A DNA stretch of 64,000 nucleotides from Protonemura montana (lineage: Eukaryota; Arthropoda; Insecta; Plecoptera; Nemouridae): NCBI GenBank assembly GCA_947568835.1, contig OX387605.1, forward strand, positions 12,218,418 to 12,282,417, read 5' to 3'. Below are positions 12,871 through 24,935 of the stretch, piece by piece. A program made the translations under genes and the position numbers. The first letter of the stretch is position 1; each line of letters opens with the position of its first letter. Under the pieces are notes generated by a model. That model was not told the origin of the DNA, made no database searches, and saw nothing but the letters and a program-made list of their open reading frames with translations.

Positions 12871-13575
12871 GTGTTCGTGTTTGCTCGCGTTCGCAGACAC
12901 TTGACTGCTAGAAAGAAGAAGTTGAACATCGTCGGCCTCCGAGCTGCGTGTTTATCCTAACCTGACCCTTGTCACATTCCCTAGACCGATAGGAAAGAAA
13001 ATATTTCGTGCGTTTGTAGGGTTTTTCGACGCCACTGGCGACGATTTCGTCACGACGTCTAGGTAATTGCACGAAAATGCGTCGTTAAACCTCGCCTGAC
13101 CGATGGAGAACGTCGATGAACAGTGCCGAAGAGTCAGTTTGGCGTCGTTGAACAAATATGATCTTCTTTTGGGGTCTGACGAACGGTGCTAAAATACAGC
13201 TGCGAATTAAATCGAATTAATTGAGATAAAATCAAAACACTTCATTTAAATATCGGGCATGTCTGGTGAAGCACTCTGTGTGTAAGCGTTGGGCAACGGG
13301 CATCCACCCACACGCCGACGGTAACCCGTGTTACTCTCCGGGCCCAGGGCTATAACTCTCCGAGGTCGAGTGTGGAACAATGTTGCGTGCACATGTTTGT
13401 ATGTGATGGCCTGACGATGCACTTAATCAATGCTTAAGTGCACTCGCTGCACTCTGCGCGCTATGATGCCATGGATGCAACTCGATGTCACTTGCACCAA
13501 TGCACTTTACCAGTCACTCCCCTCCCCCGTCCCGAACCCCTTGCCACGGGCACCCGTCGCGCGTCCTCTCTTGTG

Positions 13576-13601
13576 TGACGTCATTTGCATGAGATTAATT
13601 A
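13576..13601 (+). promoter_or_regulatory. Composite CRE-octamer-homeodomain site
   Basis: TGACGTCA (13576-13583) overlaps by one base with ATTTGCAT (13583-13590) and is followed by GATTAATTA (13593-13601). These are exact consensus cores for CREB/ATF, POU and homeodomain proteins, packed into 26 bases. The surrounding GC-rich block carries a chance open frame (13430-13873) that I do not regard as coding. Confidence 0.4.
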
Positions 13602-14823
13602 CACCACTCGAGCATGTAACGGCATGTGATGTGAGCTCGCCGAATGACACATGCAGCCCCCCGGGGTTGGGGGTGGGTTCGACAGATGATGGGTGCAGTG
13701 GCCGATGTGTGACGAGGAATGTTTCCCCAGGTTTGACCCGTTCTGTTGTTCGGCAACATTGTACGGTACGTTTGGTCAATGGTAAATGCGTCTTTCGATC
13801 TGTTGAGAAGGGAGATAACAGTGAGTGTGCGATGTGTATAGATTGGCGGTGGTCATTAGGCCGAATCAGTTAACAAGTTGATTAACTCACATAGGTTGTA
13901 ATTACCTTCGTTGGATTATCATACACATACAAATAATGCCAGGCAAAGTTTGTGTACATTTCAATTATCGAATTCATTGAAGTGTCAACAGACACGTATG
14001 TCAAGAATACCAATGAATATTTTTCTATTGAAAATTAATATATTAGTCCCCGAAAAAAGGATATTTATAATTGGCTAACACGCCTCAAACGTATTTGGAC
14101 ACGACCGGGTTGCAATAACCGGAGGAGTCGCGTGATTCACCACCTAAAACCGCATTCCGCGAATACTTTGACTGCACGCCACTGCTTCGGCGCACAAATC
14201 GGCATGTCCCGTAACACGACCGTAAAACAATGCAGACAAACAAGAATGAAAGTCCGACGATTTATTATTTATTAACATAAATTACTCATAATTTAATTAG
14301 TAATAAGTGGCATAGCAAGGTATTTGTATGTAATTCTCGTATGGAAACAATCCTATATCGCGTGATGTCGCTTTAGTTGACTATGCCGATGGATTAATAT
14401 GTAAATTTGTGTGTACCTACCTACACAGTGCATATAATATGTTAATGCACGCCTGTTTAATCATCTTCAAAAGCAGAATACATCTATCATGAATGATTGC
14501 GCGCGATTTCGCGAGGATAATTTTAATTGACTGCACTCGAAGATCAATAAAATGATGCAGACATGTCAGATCGTTGCGCGACGCAATTGATTGTTTCGAG
14601 GACCCCGTTGAATTCTCAATGCGAGCGCGATGCATCATTTCTATTCCTGTGTTTGTTGTATCGCCAGGAGGATGGCAACGGGACGGAGCGGGGACGGAGG
14701 GATTGATGATAATTGTGACCCAGACTTGTAAAAAAATGTGATCTTTTAAACGATCTTGACGCTCGAATTCGTCGCGTGACAGATGGCGTGTTAACATGTG
14801 AGCGCTAGGCTCGCGAGGCTCTG

Positions 14824-14996
14824 ATTGGAGCTGAGGAAACCGAGTGCTGTTGGCGTCGATGAAGTTTTACAGCGGCGTTTAAATTTAAAAGTTACCCACG
14901 TCAGGTAGCCGCTCGAGTTTGTTTTAGAGTTGTTTTAAGTGAGCGGCCAATCAGAGCGCGTGATTTCAAGGCTGTAGTGGTTGCGAGGCGGCCAAT
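14824..14996. promoter_or_regulatory. Three CCAAT boxes, possible promoter or enhancer
   Basis: ATTGG at 14824-14828 and CCAAT at 14947-14951 and 14992-14996 lie in GC-rich sequence. The last two share the context GCGGCCAAT(C/G)AGAG. Paired CCAAT boxes bind NF-Y in many promoters. I found no clear TATA or initiator nearby and no gene to attach to it. Confidence 0.3.
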
Positions 14997-15668
14997 GAGA
15001 GGCTGCGCTGTCAAGGTTGTCACGTTCTGAACTCTTCGAACAGCCATTTGTCAATAAAAACTGTGTACGATTCTCAGTTTACGTTTAATTGCGTTTGAAA
15101 AGTTACCTTTAGAACTTCGAACAGCCGATTTCTCGCTGAAATTGAGGGCGTGAAACATGAAAACGATGAAGCTTCCTCAATCTGCGCCCATCTGCCTGTG
15201 ACCCATTGTTTCCGGCCATGTTGATTTCTTCTCTTGTTTTGGATATGAAACATGTATAATATGAATATTTGCGTAATGAAATTGCCCCGCGCGTTAGTGA
15301 AAGCTGCGTACGAATAGAATAATTAGCGCGTATGTTCAACTTTGACGATGCAAATCAAGCCGAAACAAACGAATCGCTTTGCAGCGGTCGAGAGGGCTGC
15401 GGTGGTTCAATGTTAATAATTCCTTTGGCTTAGCAATGTGTTGCAAAGTTCTGACATTAGACAGCGCTGAAGCTAGACTTCTGCCACCGACTAACACTCA
15501 ACGGAACTCGGGCAAAACATTTCTAACTTTGATGTTATCTGCAAAGGCTGCGAAACATAATTGTTACCGTTAGTTTGGCCATTCTGGTCGATCAGGTTAA
15601 ATGATAAATGCGATTTTCCTATACGTGCTCAACAGCGCTCACCGTGTCGAGTCCAGGCAAAGTTATTA

Positions 15669-15701
15669 ACACACAAACACACGCACACACACACACACAC
15701 A
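15669..15701. repeat. (AC)n microsatellite
   Basis: About 16 AC units with one interruption each by A and G near the start. Confidence 0.9.
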
Positions 15702-16173
15702 GCCGTCTAAAATCCTCGTTCGACCGCACGCCGCGATACAAACGCCCGTTTTCTATTTATAACTGCCTCTTTGATCTTCTTCTTATTGCTTTCCACATGC
15801 AGCACTTAAGTGAGATGTGCCACTTGGATCTTTTACGCAACTCAAACAGCATCGCTCACTTTTTATTGCCACCATTTGTTTTCAAAATGGCCGTAAATGA
15901 AACGATTAAATCTTGACTGTGTTTCATGGCGGGGTTATTAACATGTTTTGTCGCTTGCTGGTTCGACTTTTTGCCGCCAGGGCACTTAACCCCAATGCGA
16001 CGCCGTTTTACATACCGTTTGCGTCACGAGCATTTCATGGCTCCGCGCTCCCGGGGGGAGACGGCGTTGGGGGGAGGCAATTAATCTTGACGCGCGCCGC
16101 CTGCGAGCTGCAATTGATTACCGAATGGGAGTAACGAGCTGCGAAAACAATTGCAACAGTAGCAGGCGCGGTT

Positions 16174-16192
16174 GGGGGGGGGGGGGGGGGGG
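16174..16192 (+). repeat. G19 homopolymer
   Basis: Nineteen consecutive G on the transcribed strand. Confidence 0.95.
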
Positions 16193-16319
16193 CGAAAACC
16201 GCCGCTTGGGAGGCTCGACGCCGCGTACAGCTTGTTAAACGCCCCTCTTTGGTGACGCACCTTGTTGGATTAAAATCGCAAAGATGATCTGCCAGTAAAG
16301 AGCAGGTTGAACGGTAAAT

Positions 16320-16385
16320 CTGACCAGGACTCGAACTCGAGCCTTCCTGCTCCTAACCAATACACCAACCACGCCCGTGCAGCCA
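16320..16385 (-). mobile_element. tRNA-derived SINE head
   Basis: On the minus strand TGGTGTATTGG (16357-16367) matches a Pol III A-box and GAGTTCGAGTCC (16327-16338) matches a B-box, separated by about 18 nt, which is shorter than in a true tRNA. GGGCGTGG precedes it like an acceptor stem, but TGGTCAG after it does not pair well. It is best read as a decayed tRNA-derived retroposon, not a functional tRNA. Confidence 0.5.
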
Positions 16386-16645
16386 GCGATGATAACGTCG
16401 ACCCGTGTTTTTGCGCACCACGCGCGGCCGGAACCACTTTTTCCCCCCGGCACAGCGCTTTTAAGCGGCATGCGGCCGTGCACAGAACTATTTGTATCGC
16501 CGGCTAATAGACCGCTCCGTGGGCGCCTATTAATACGACATAACAAATGACTGGTGAACGCTGCCCTCCCCCCCCACACATTACCGTGCCACCCGCGCCC
16601 TGGTCGACGTCACGAGTTGAGTCGTGCGGCGTGTGTAATCTCGCG

Positions 16646-16653
16646 TATAAAAA
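16646..16653 (+). promoter_or_regulatory. TATA-like element
   Basis: TATAAAAA flanked by GC-rich sequence (CTCGCG before, CGCTCGTTCCC after). No initiator or downstream open frame was found, so a promoter is only possible. Confidence 0.2.
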
Positions 16654-18488
16654 CGCTCGTTCCCGGGCACCGCACGCGGAAAACACGGTTTAAACGGGAG
16701 ATAATTAATATTTAATGACCGTCTTCCCCTCCCAACTCCTCACCCCCTTCCTTGTTGTGCCTCCGGCTGGCCGTGGTGGTTAGGACCTGGTGTGCAGTGG
16801 GCAGCCATTACACGATCGATCGTGTGAAAGTAGCTCTGGCTGAAATCTTTCGTTAATCATTCGAGTCGATGATTAATTAATTCGTAACGAGCGTTCTGCC
16901 GTCTTTGTCTATAGCCGGCGGCGGCTTAACGTCTCTCTTTCTCTCTTTCTCCATCCCTGGCAAGCTCGTTCGCCGACTTGGTGTGGTGCTAATAGTTTCA
17001 TCTGTGAGAAAAATATTACCGACGAAGGAGTTTTGGCAAAGTGGTCGACCACTTTGGGCTGGCCGTCGAGAGAGACGTTTAATTATACTTTTATTATTAA
17101 ACAATTTCGGCCACTTAACCAGCAGGAATCTGTTGCTAAAGCGAATGTTAGGTTGACGGACCGTTAGGGTTTTAACGGGAGGGGAAAAATGTACTATTGT
17201 GCAACAAATCGTAAAAAAATTCATCAGGGTGGCAATACATTTTAAAGATGTTTTTGTTTAATGGTTTTCAACATCGTAATGGCAATTTTGTGCTAACATA
17301 TATAAGGTTCAAGGGTTACATCTCCTAGAAAATGGTAAACGAAGCCAGAAAACCCTGTAGACACTCGATGAACCATCCTGAAAATAGCCCGACCGACGTC
17401 GGCGACGCTTTGAGGACGGCGTCAGCGTCCAATCAGCAAAGTGGCGGCCACGCGCTTCGGCTAGCTAGGCGATTGTCTCTCTTTGAAGTCGGTAGAGACG
17501 TTTGCCCGGTGTGCACTTGAGAGTGATTAGCGTGACGCATTTGTGCAGCGTGCACTTGTGTCGGCTCGTGCTAGCGTGTGGGCCGACGTCTTTAGTGCAG
17601 TGTGTGTGTTCGAGGGCACGGCGGTGTTGCGACAGGATGGTTTGCAATCTCTTGGCGGGTGCATCTGTGGAATTACGGAAGCGGTTTGCGACTTCTAAAG
17701 AGTGAAACGATTATTGTTATGGCTAACAAATTTGCAAAAGCGAAAATCTTTGAGTGCCCTGAAAGCTGTTATCTCGTTTCAATAACTTTTTTGTGCGGAC
17801 GAAGGAAGTACTTCCCTGTAAGCATTGGAATTTATAAAAAATATTTCAGATTTCGGCCAGGGTGCACGGCAGTTTCATCGACCCGAAAATAGCATCGGAA
17901 TATTTTATTATTAGTGTTCCTAATTATAAAATACTTTGCGAATTACAAGCATTTGCAGATTTTTCACAGCATTGAAATATGTTCAAACGTGGACACATTG
18001 CTTTGGATAACGAGATGCTATTTCTGGAAGAAATTTCGGATCGGAAAATGCCTGAGTTACTCTTGTGGAATACCTATCTATAAGGAATAACTATGCTTCA
18101 TTTCTAAGCATGGGAGACTAAAAAAGTCAACAATGATCATTTTATTCTTGGGTATTGTGTTGACAGGAGTTTTTAAATATTCACAAATAAGTGGTAAAAT
18201 TTAGTTTTTAGATGTAACGACACTTTTATTTGTACGCCAACGATTTTTGTGGCTTGTAATATGATATTCGGTCGACCACCGATCTTAGAAAATTTATGCT
18301 TGGGAAATCAACAGATATTGTTTTGCCAATAAATTGGCGTTAGAGTTAAATAATTACTCTTTTCCCATTTTGACCAAATCTAAAAAAAACTGCTTTCAAG
18401 ACGCAATGAGCAAGCTTTATTCTTTCGATGTGTTGGAAATGGTAGCCATGGTCCCTAGGGAAGAGGGGGCCGGTAGCGATGGATGGAA

Positions 18489-18504
18489 GGGGGGGGGGGG
18501 GGGG
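18489..18504 (+). repeat. G16 homopolymer
   Basis: Sixteen consecutive G following AAGGGG-like sequence. Confidence 0.95.
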
Positions 18505-19248
18505 TAGACAAATGGATAGGCAGACAGCTACAATCGTCGTCCGTTTGATCTGGCCCTGTCACTGGTGCTGTTGGCATGGAAACCACTTGGCTGGCTCGAA
18601 ATAAGATGCACATGTCAAGCGGATCGCTGAAGAAACGGATGAAAATATTCCAACACGTTTTGCTGACAAAGGATGTGCTCCCTTGCAGAGCAGGTCGTGA
18701 GCACGCGGACTCGCACCGTTGAACGCTCTCCATCCCGTCTGTCCAGTGTACCGATATTCCAGGACGCCCCTCGTTCTAAAACGTGCATTTCCTGAGGGAT
18801 GAGAAGGCGATGACGCTAAGGTGCCTGAATCGTGGTCTATTTCACTCAAAAGCAGAGAGGGGACAGCATTCCGTGGTCAGGTTTATGAGGGATACTTACC
18901 ATTCCGTTATATGAACTCTAGGGTTGTGTTCTTGTTGAGTTTTCCGGTCATTTAGCCTATAATTTGATCCCATTTCTTGATAGAGTGCCTGTAAAAATTG
19001 AGCTCCAAAAGTGTTTTCCAGCACGATCCACAATTGCACACAAAAAGTCAAGATGATGGTATGAGGATTTGTTGACTACTTATACTTTTCTCTAAGCTTA
19101 TACCAGCGGTTACAACAGTCGAAATGCGCTACAACAAAGTTTTTGCTGTCCACGTTCAGTCAGAGCCTTCTTGAGCGTCGCTGGTCCGATCGATTTCCAC
19201 TGCCGCCCTTGCCTCGTAGCGTAACACCACAAGCCGTGTTTTGATTTG

Positions 19249-19310
19249 AAAAAAAAAAACAGCCGAGACTCGATTCCACCGCCTTGTCGACTCGACCAGA
19301 CAGCTAGACT
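19249..19310 (-). mobile_element. tRNA-like SINE fragment with T-run terminator
   Basis: On the minus strand TAGCTGTCTGG (19296-19306) resembles an A-box and GGAATCGAGTCTC (19265-19277) a B-box. A run of T on the same strand (19249-19259) follows, as a Pol III terminator would. The A-B spacing is short, so this is a degraded element and not a tRNA gene. Confidence 0.4.
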
Positions 19311-22300
19311 GGTAAAAACACACAACGCTCCCAGTGGATGAGGGAAAATCATACTGCCTTTTTTTTTGCGTCGAAGGAAATTGTTGAGAATTTCGGGCTT
19401 AATAATTTTTATCGTCGTATATTCTTTGAAAAATGTTTGAACGTTGTCGTTGACTTTGAGAAAGTGAAAACAGTTTTGGCTGAAGGTTTTAGTAGATTAA
19501 CTCAATTCTGCAGTGTGGGCGTACTATTATGAAGGTTCCTTTACACATATCGGCCAAAACTGAACGCACATTGTTAAACATATCTTTTAGATTTTAGATT
19601 TGTCCTTGCATCAATGCTCCAAAAATCAGTTGGAACCAAATTAGAAGCGCCTGTGACCTCTGTTGACTTGTGGGCATAATAGTCATTTGGAGGTGTCGGG
19701 GTTGCCCAAAGAAGACACGACCAAATGGATCCATCGGCGCTGCCCATTGTTGTCTCGACACACCTTCGGCAGCAGTCGCATGACACACGTGACCTCTGCA
19801 CATGCGTAGTCTGTGCTGCCCAATCTGTTCGGTCGACAGGACACCCTGATGTGAGCAGCGGCGCACGTGTATGGCGAGCTCCTCTCTTGTGCAGAAGAAG
19901 TTGCAGGGTTTTTTGAGCGCATCGCCGAGTTACTGTTCTATCCAAGAATATTGCCGTAACGTTGCGATTCAAAGGGAAATGAAATGTAAAGTTACATCAT
20001 GCAACCCACTTTCCGATATTTTTCAAGTTTATGAACATAACTAAATTTTTAAGTTGGAATCTGAATATCTCTTAAAACTAAAAAAAAATATGAAAAAATG
20101 CGTTATGTCTAGGGGAGTCAGTTTATGCGAGTGTCAAAATGTACAGATTGATTTTATAAATTCTTGTTGGTTGAGTTACCTGGCTTGTGGCTGAGGACCA
20201 CTAAATCTTGAATCAAGGGGCATAGACGTATGTTAAGACAAAATGTCCCACTGACAGTCTTGGCTATAAAACGTTGAGAGGGTGTAAAGGAAGTGGATAT
20301 AATAAGCCGATACAAATCTACTACAAAGTTACTCCAAAATGACTCCTAAATCTGGCTGAGAAACCCGACCCTGGACCCCTATTTTGTAACATTTTTTTTA
20401 GCGAAACGGAATGGAATGACAGCATTGGAAACAAAATTGCCTATTTAATCTTATTTCATTCCATTTCACAAAAAAAAGTCATTAGAATGGGGTCCAGGCC
20501 ATGGTCCAGGCGTTCTCAAAGACAACTCTGTCTCCTTGTTGCCGACTGCACGCCGCTGCCATGAACGGCCTACTCCATGAAGCCGGGACACCCTCTCCGT
20601 CAGTGGGACACCACACTTCCGGCACCCACCGGGCAGTGCGTCACCGGAATCTCATTGGCATTGTCTTCGTCAATTCTTGATGCTGACACCTTTCTAATTG
20701 ATGCGCACCTGACCGATCCAATGCGTTCGATTCTACCTCATTGGAAAAGCCAGACCTCTAAAAACCATGGTAAAGACAAAATGTTGTACCTTGAAGGTAC
20801 AGACAGACCTCATAGGCATCTGGTAATCTTCAGATTATTCAAAAAATTTCATTATGCAACACACTGCAATAGATGCACGCTGCACAAAAGACTGTCAAGC
20901 AGTTCATATACTTCGAGCAGTATCTGTCAATGAACGAAACTACATTATGAATGAACGACTTTGAAATGTATTCCGTCACATACTTTACTATGCAAATGTC
21001 CGCCTCGGCTCTGTGGTGTACCCAGCTGTCAAAAACTGAGATCACTCATCAATACAAGCGTTCTCTTTGTGTCTGTCCACTGCATTTTAGGCGGCAGCAA
21101 CAGTTTGGCACCAAAGAATCATTCGACTCTGTCGAGTTTCTAACCACAATCTTTTCACTCACAGCACTCTCAAATCTCAACGAAAACACCCGCTCAAAAA
21201 TAAACATTGCCTCCAAACTCAATCTTCGACGGGCCCCCCAAAGCGGGTCGTCGTCGCACAAAGCTAGCCAGGTCAAGGGCGAGGTCACTTGGCACCTCTC
21301 TGAGGTGGTAGGGCAGAGCACGTGATCACTTCCTGTCACCCCGACATATGCAAATGTCGCCATTCAGTGCGGCCGGTCTTGTCGCGCGGCGTCGTCGTCT
21401 AAAGATAGCGCATGCGTAACTCTGCATCTCATTACTGGCATCAATCACACCTAACTTGAGATACAGTGAATTCGAGATTAGGAGGTAGGCGATGCTGGTA
21501 TTGATTGTGCTTGTCAGCTAAATTTAAGACTTTTTCAAATATGGAGGTCGATTTTTCATGACAACCATTGTTTCACCAATGATGACTGATCGGCAGATTC
21601 CGCGAACGGGGGTAGTTGGTTAGTTTATGTTGGTGTCCGATTTGCTTATAAGATTTTCTCTGAGTCAAAAGCACCAAAAAATTAAATATCTCGTTTACGG
21701 AAAATATCTAAAAAATATGGACCGATGCTATCGCCTATTTCGGTTGGCATTGATCATGCGGCTAAGCAGAGAGGATCATATTGACATCTTGTACTACTGA
21801 CCAAATTGTGCTTTTGACCATTTAGTGTCAACTTCTGCCAATTTTATTCAATGTTAATTCTAGAAATTTAAGATTAACCTATTCTCAACCTCATCTAGGG
21901 CATCAAATTTCTAAAACTGTGCGATGGCAACAATGCCGAGTACTCGGATTAGGCAACGACATCTCTTAGGCTTGCAATAGATGGCGCCATGTATCGTGGA
22001 AGACAGTTGATTGACGCCGGCAAGAGTAGGGCATCCTCAATCTTCATGATCTCGTGGCCCGTCTTTCACGTGAAGAGATTTCCCGATCTCGCCGCACGTT
22101 TTTATCTCATTTTTATCGCCGAACCTGTCACCGCTTGCTGGTGTCCGCACGGCGACGGCGCGGAAAACAAATGATTTTGACAGGTGTTGGCCGCAAGTTC
22201 GGAGAAACTGAAGTGTCGCGTTGGCTCGGTTTTACGGCGGAACAGTCAAAGTGTAAGATAAAGGAGTGTACTCATGTCGTGAAAGCAATGATGGGTATGG

Positions 22301-22459
22301 GCTACTGCATCTATTGTACCATTCAAACTCTGCAAATATATGTATACAGGTTAATTCTTATTTAAATAGCGATTTTTTACAATAGGCAGGACATTTTGTT
22401 ATAATAAACACTTTTACCATGTCAAAAAAACGCTCTTATTAAGGTCTAGTCCAATACAG

Positions 22460-22520
22460 TACAGATGGTAACACCCACGAAAGGTGAAGTTCGGGACTCG
22501 ATTCCCCGATGGGGTACAGA
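22460..22520 (+). mobile_element. tRNA-like SINE head
   Basis: GATGGTAACACCC at about 22464 acts as an A-box-like word and CGGGACTCGATTCCCCG (22492-22508) is a good B-box in a 5-bp T-stem (CGGGA...TCCCCG). The tRNA-unrelated body after it is not recognised. A functional tRNA is unlikely because the anticodon arm is missing. Confidence 0.45.
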
Positions 22521-24101
22521 TTTGGGGTACAGGCGTTCAAAAATTCGACCGCAATCTTCAGCTTGTTTAAAATCCACCAATTATCCATAAAAAGTTGCTA
22601 ATCGCAAATGGTAGTTATAAATATCGTTAGCAGAAAACCCTCGATTGCGTTAAACAACCCCACCCCCCGCCTCGCGATAATGACGTCGCTACACGTCATA
22701 ATTTCGGCGTCGCGCCATGTTTGATTCGCAGACGTCATGAGATTTGGCGGTTTCACGCACACTTGTTGCCTCGACAAGTACCAGACTGGCAGCCGGAATG
22801 TAAATGCGCGGTGCCCGACGACCGATTCGCAGAACGCATCGTGCCATGCCATCCGTTGCCCGCGCTTTTGGCTAAGTCTTGCGTCGACTGGCCTGGGCGC
22901 TGACGTTCGCAAGGGCTGCGAAGGAATCGAAAAGCACGAGTGGCTAGATGAGTGATACATAATAAAATCACTGCTAATTGTGTGATCATTGTTTGACGGA
23001 GGCGTTAGGTGGCGATGGTCCATAAATAGATGTTGGTCGAACCATAAGAGCTAAGCGACGTGACTTCGTATGGTGTTTGACATTTCTGTCACGATGGCGT
23101 AGTCGGTGTCGCCGTCATGATTAAGTGGGAGGACTGTCCCGAACCGAAGCATGTTGTGGCACTCGAATATTGTTTATGGGAGCTGGGATTGTGTTCAGTA
23201 TAGATAGACCGAAATTAGTGTTAAAAGCCTAATCCACCATTTGGGCACTTGGCTTCGAAGATTGTTCTATAACTTGGAGAACCTGGGCTTGAACTTGTAA
23301 TGTGTGTTCTTTATATTGGTGCAGTGCCGAATAAATGGGGATATTTATAGTAATTTTCTGTTAATGAAGTATTTCAAACATTTTCACGGCGAAATTGCAA
23401 GATTTATAGAAAATTTGCATTTAATCATTTGTACGGTTTCCTCTGTGAAATCGATCCTCCCAAGTTAAAGAGAAGTTGAAGTTGAAGAGGGGGTACGTGG
23501 AAACTGTAAACAAACAGTGGGTGGACTGCGTCCATCTGCGTTCATTGACCACCAAATCACCGTTTATTTGCTTTTTTATTAGTTGGCGATTGCTAGTCAG
23601 AAAAAAGGGACCAAACCTATTCCGATTTGGGAAATCTTTTCTAAACGCGTCGCGAATACAGTTGAAGCCACGGAGAGCCTTTCACACGGCGGCTCATTTC
23701 ATGCCTTCGTCCACCGCGCAGTTCATGCATAATGCAACGACAGCTGGCCGGTGTCACCCATGGTGTCACCCGTCGAGGAGGTCGCGAGTGCACTGGAGAC
23801 TGTTTGCATGCATCTCAATGACGACACGACACCTCATCTCGAGTGCGGGGCGCACACCTTTGCCGAGAGCTCAAGGATTCGACAGGACTCAAGACTGACG
23901 GCGTAGCAATGGGCGTCGTCCATAAAGTCTGAAACGTTCCTAAAATACTGTGAAGTGCGAGGAGGGTTTTTTTTCAGGATGGTGTACCGCCAGCAAAAAT
24001 GGCCAAAAAATATGCACCTATTAATATTCGCTATGGCTGAATGTGGTTTTCTGCAGCAGTTCACTCTGCTCTATCAGAGAACGATACAAATGTAGCTAAG
24101 A

Positions 24102-24136
24102 CTAACCATGTTAATTATTGCAATTGGCAGGTAAAT
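24102..24136 (+). promoter_or_regulatory. Weaker recursive-splice-like junction
   Basis: CTAAC at 24102-24106 lies 25 nt before GGCAG|GTAAAT at 24130/24131. The tract between is only moderately pyrimidine-rich. It lies about 350 nt before the stronger site and could be a decoy or chance match. Confidence 0.15.
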
Positions 24137-24450
24137 TTTGATATTAAAACGAAGCACACTTTCCTTGGACTACTTTAACCTAAAGAACAGCTTTGAAGTG
24201 AATGAACTGTGAATGATTTACACCAAAACCCTAGAGGCCGCAACCGAAACCAACCAATCACGAAGCAGATCATCCTCTAGAGCCGAGTTAACTTAGGCCA
24301 ACAAAAATGACGTACTGTTAATGTTTTTGAGCGTTAATGATAACGCAAAGATTGTGTGGTGGCCATTTTTCTGCAAGTCCTAATCCTGGTAATCCTTCAT
24401 TAAGTGTCTTACGATAAAATGAACATGTCTGATGGCAACGAACCTCATCG

Positions 24451-24488
24451 ATGCTTATACGCTTTTCTTCTTCTATTCGTAGGTAAGA
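24451..24488 (+). promoter_or_regulatory. Candidate recursive splice site (ratchet point)
   Basis: A strong pyrimidine tract (CTTTTCTTCTTCTATTCGTAG) ends at 24482 and is directly followed by GTAAGACC, so an acceptor and a donor share one junction with no exon between. A branch-like CTTAT lies about 25 nt upstream of the AG. This is the layout known from recursive splice sites in long Drosophila and vertebrate introns. Use of the site would remove the first 20.5 kb of the intron and regenerate a donor after homeodomain codon 44. It was the best such match I found by eye in the intron. Confidence 0.5.
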
Positions 24489-24868
24489 CCAGAAAACTAA
24501 GTCGATAAACCGTCGACTTCCACGCTACCAGTTCGAGATACATTCGCTCGGTAACGTTTTACGGCTTCTAATTATTTATCATTCATGCAACGTATGCTAC
24601 TTAATGATGCGACATATCGTGCTAGAACTGTAACCTAACTTTACTTTGATTGCACCAATCGCAAGAGCTGCTTCGCATTAGTCGTTAGACGCAATTTAAT
24701 CGTTTGCAAAGACATTACCATGACTGCCACACCACGGTCAACTAAATTCAGTCCATCGGCGCACTGGTCGAGGCCGATGCGCCAGAGTTTTGGGCATGCC
24801 CACCGAGAGGACGGCGTCGATGAATGACAATCGCAGGTCGGTACCTTTCGGCGGCCATTTTGGGACGT

Positions 24869-24935
24869 TCCGGGGTCGAACCAGGTGCTGTCACAGACCA
24901 CGTGCTTGCGTGGGAGACGCGACTAGCGGTCTCTG
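24869..24935 (-). mobile_element. B-box-bearing tRNA-like fragment
   Basis: On the minus strand CCTGGTTCGACCCCGG (24871-24885) is a strong B-box. The upstream part (GTCTCCCACGCAAGCACG) lacks a clean A-box. Possibly the head of a decayed SINE. Confidence 0.3.

Larger units (their letters stand above)
3995..13575 (+). other. Intron segment without a recognisable gene
   Basis: Apart from the listed homeodomain-site cluster, simple repeats and weak elements, I see no exon with convincing borders and no transposon protein here. GC-rich islands alternate with AT-rich stretches, for example a GC-rich block at about 6700-6990. The open frames at 5740-6282 and 6595-6994 are driven by TTC repeats and by this GC-rich DNA and do not look like proteins. 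Confidence 0.6.
13602..24450 (+). other. Intron segment without a recognisable gene
   Basis: Holds the CCAAT cluster, a TATA-like site, an AC microsatellite, two G homopolymers and several tRNA-like fragments listed separately. The longest minus-strand frames (19574-19972) have a faint transposase-like look (LLHKRGARHTRAPLLT) but no alignable DDE motif, so no element is called. The remainder shows nothing identifiable. Confidence 0.55.

Noticed and set aside
13430-13873. 147-residue Cys/Pro-rich frame
   Set aside because: Lies in a GC-rich non-coding block containing the composite regulatory site; codon pattern and composition do not look coding.
19574-19972. Minus-strand frames with faint transposase-like wording
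   Set aside because: Three overlapping short frames each look partly Tc1-like, but no DDE/DDD signature, terminal repeats or consistent alignment could be seen; a protein search against Tc1/mariner and other transposases would decide.
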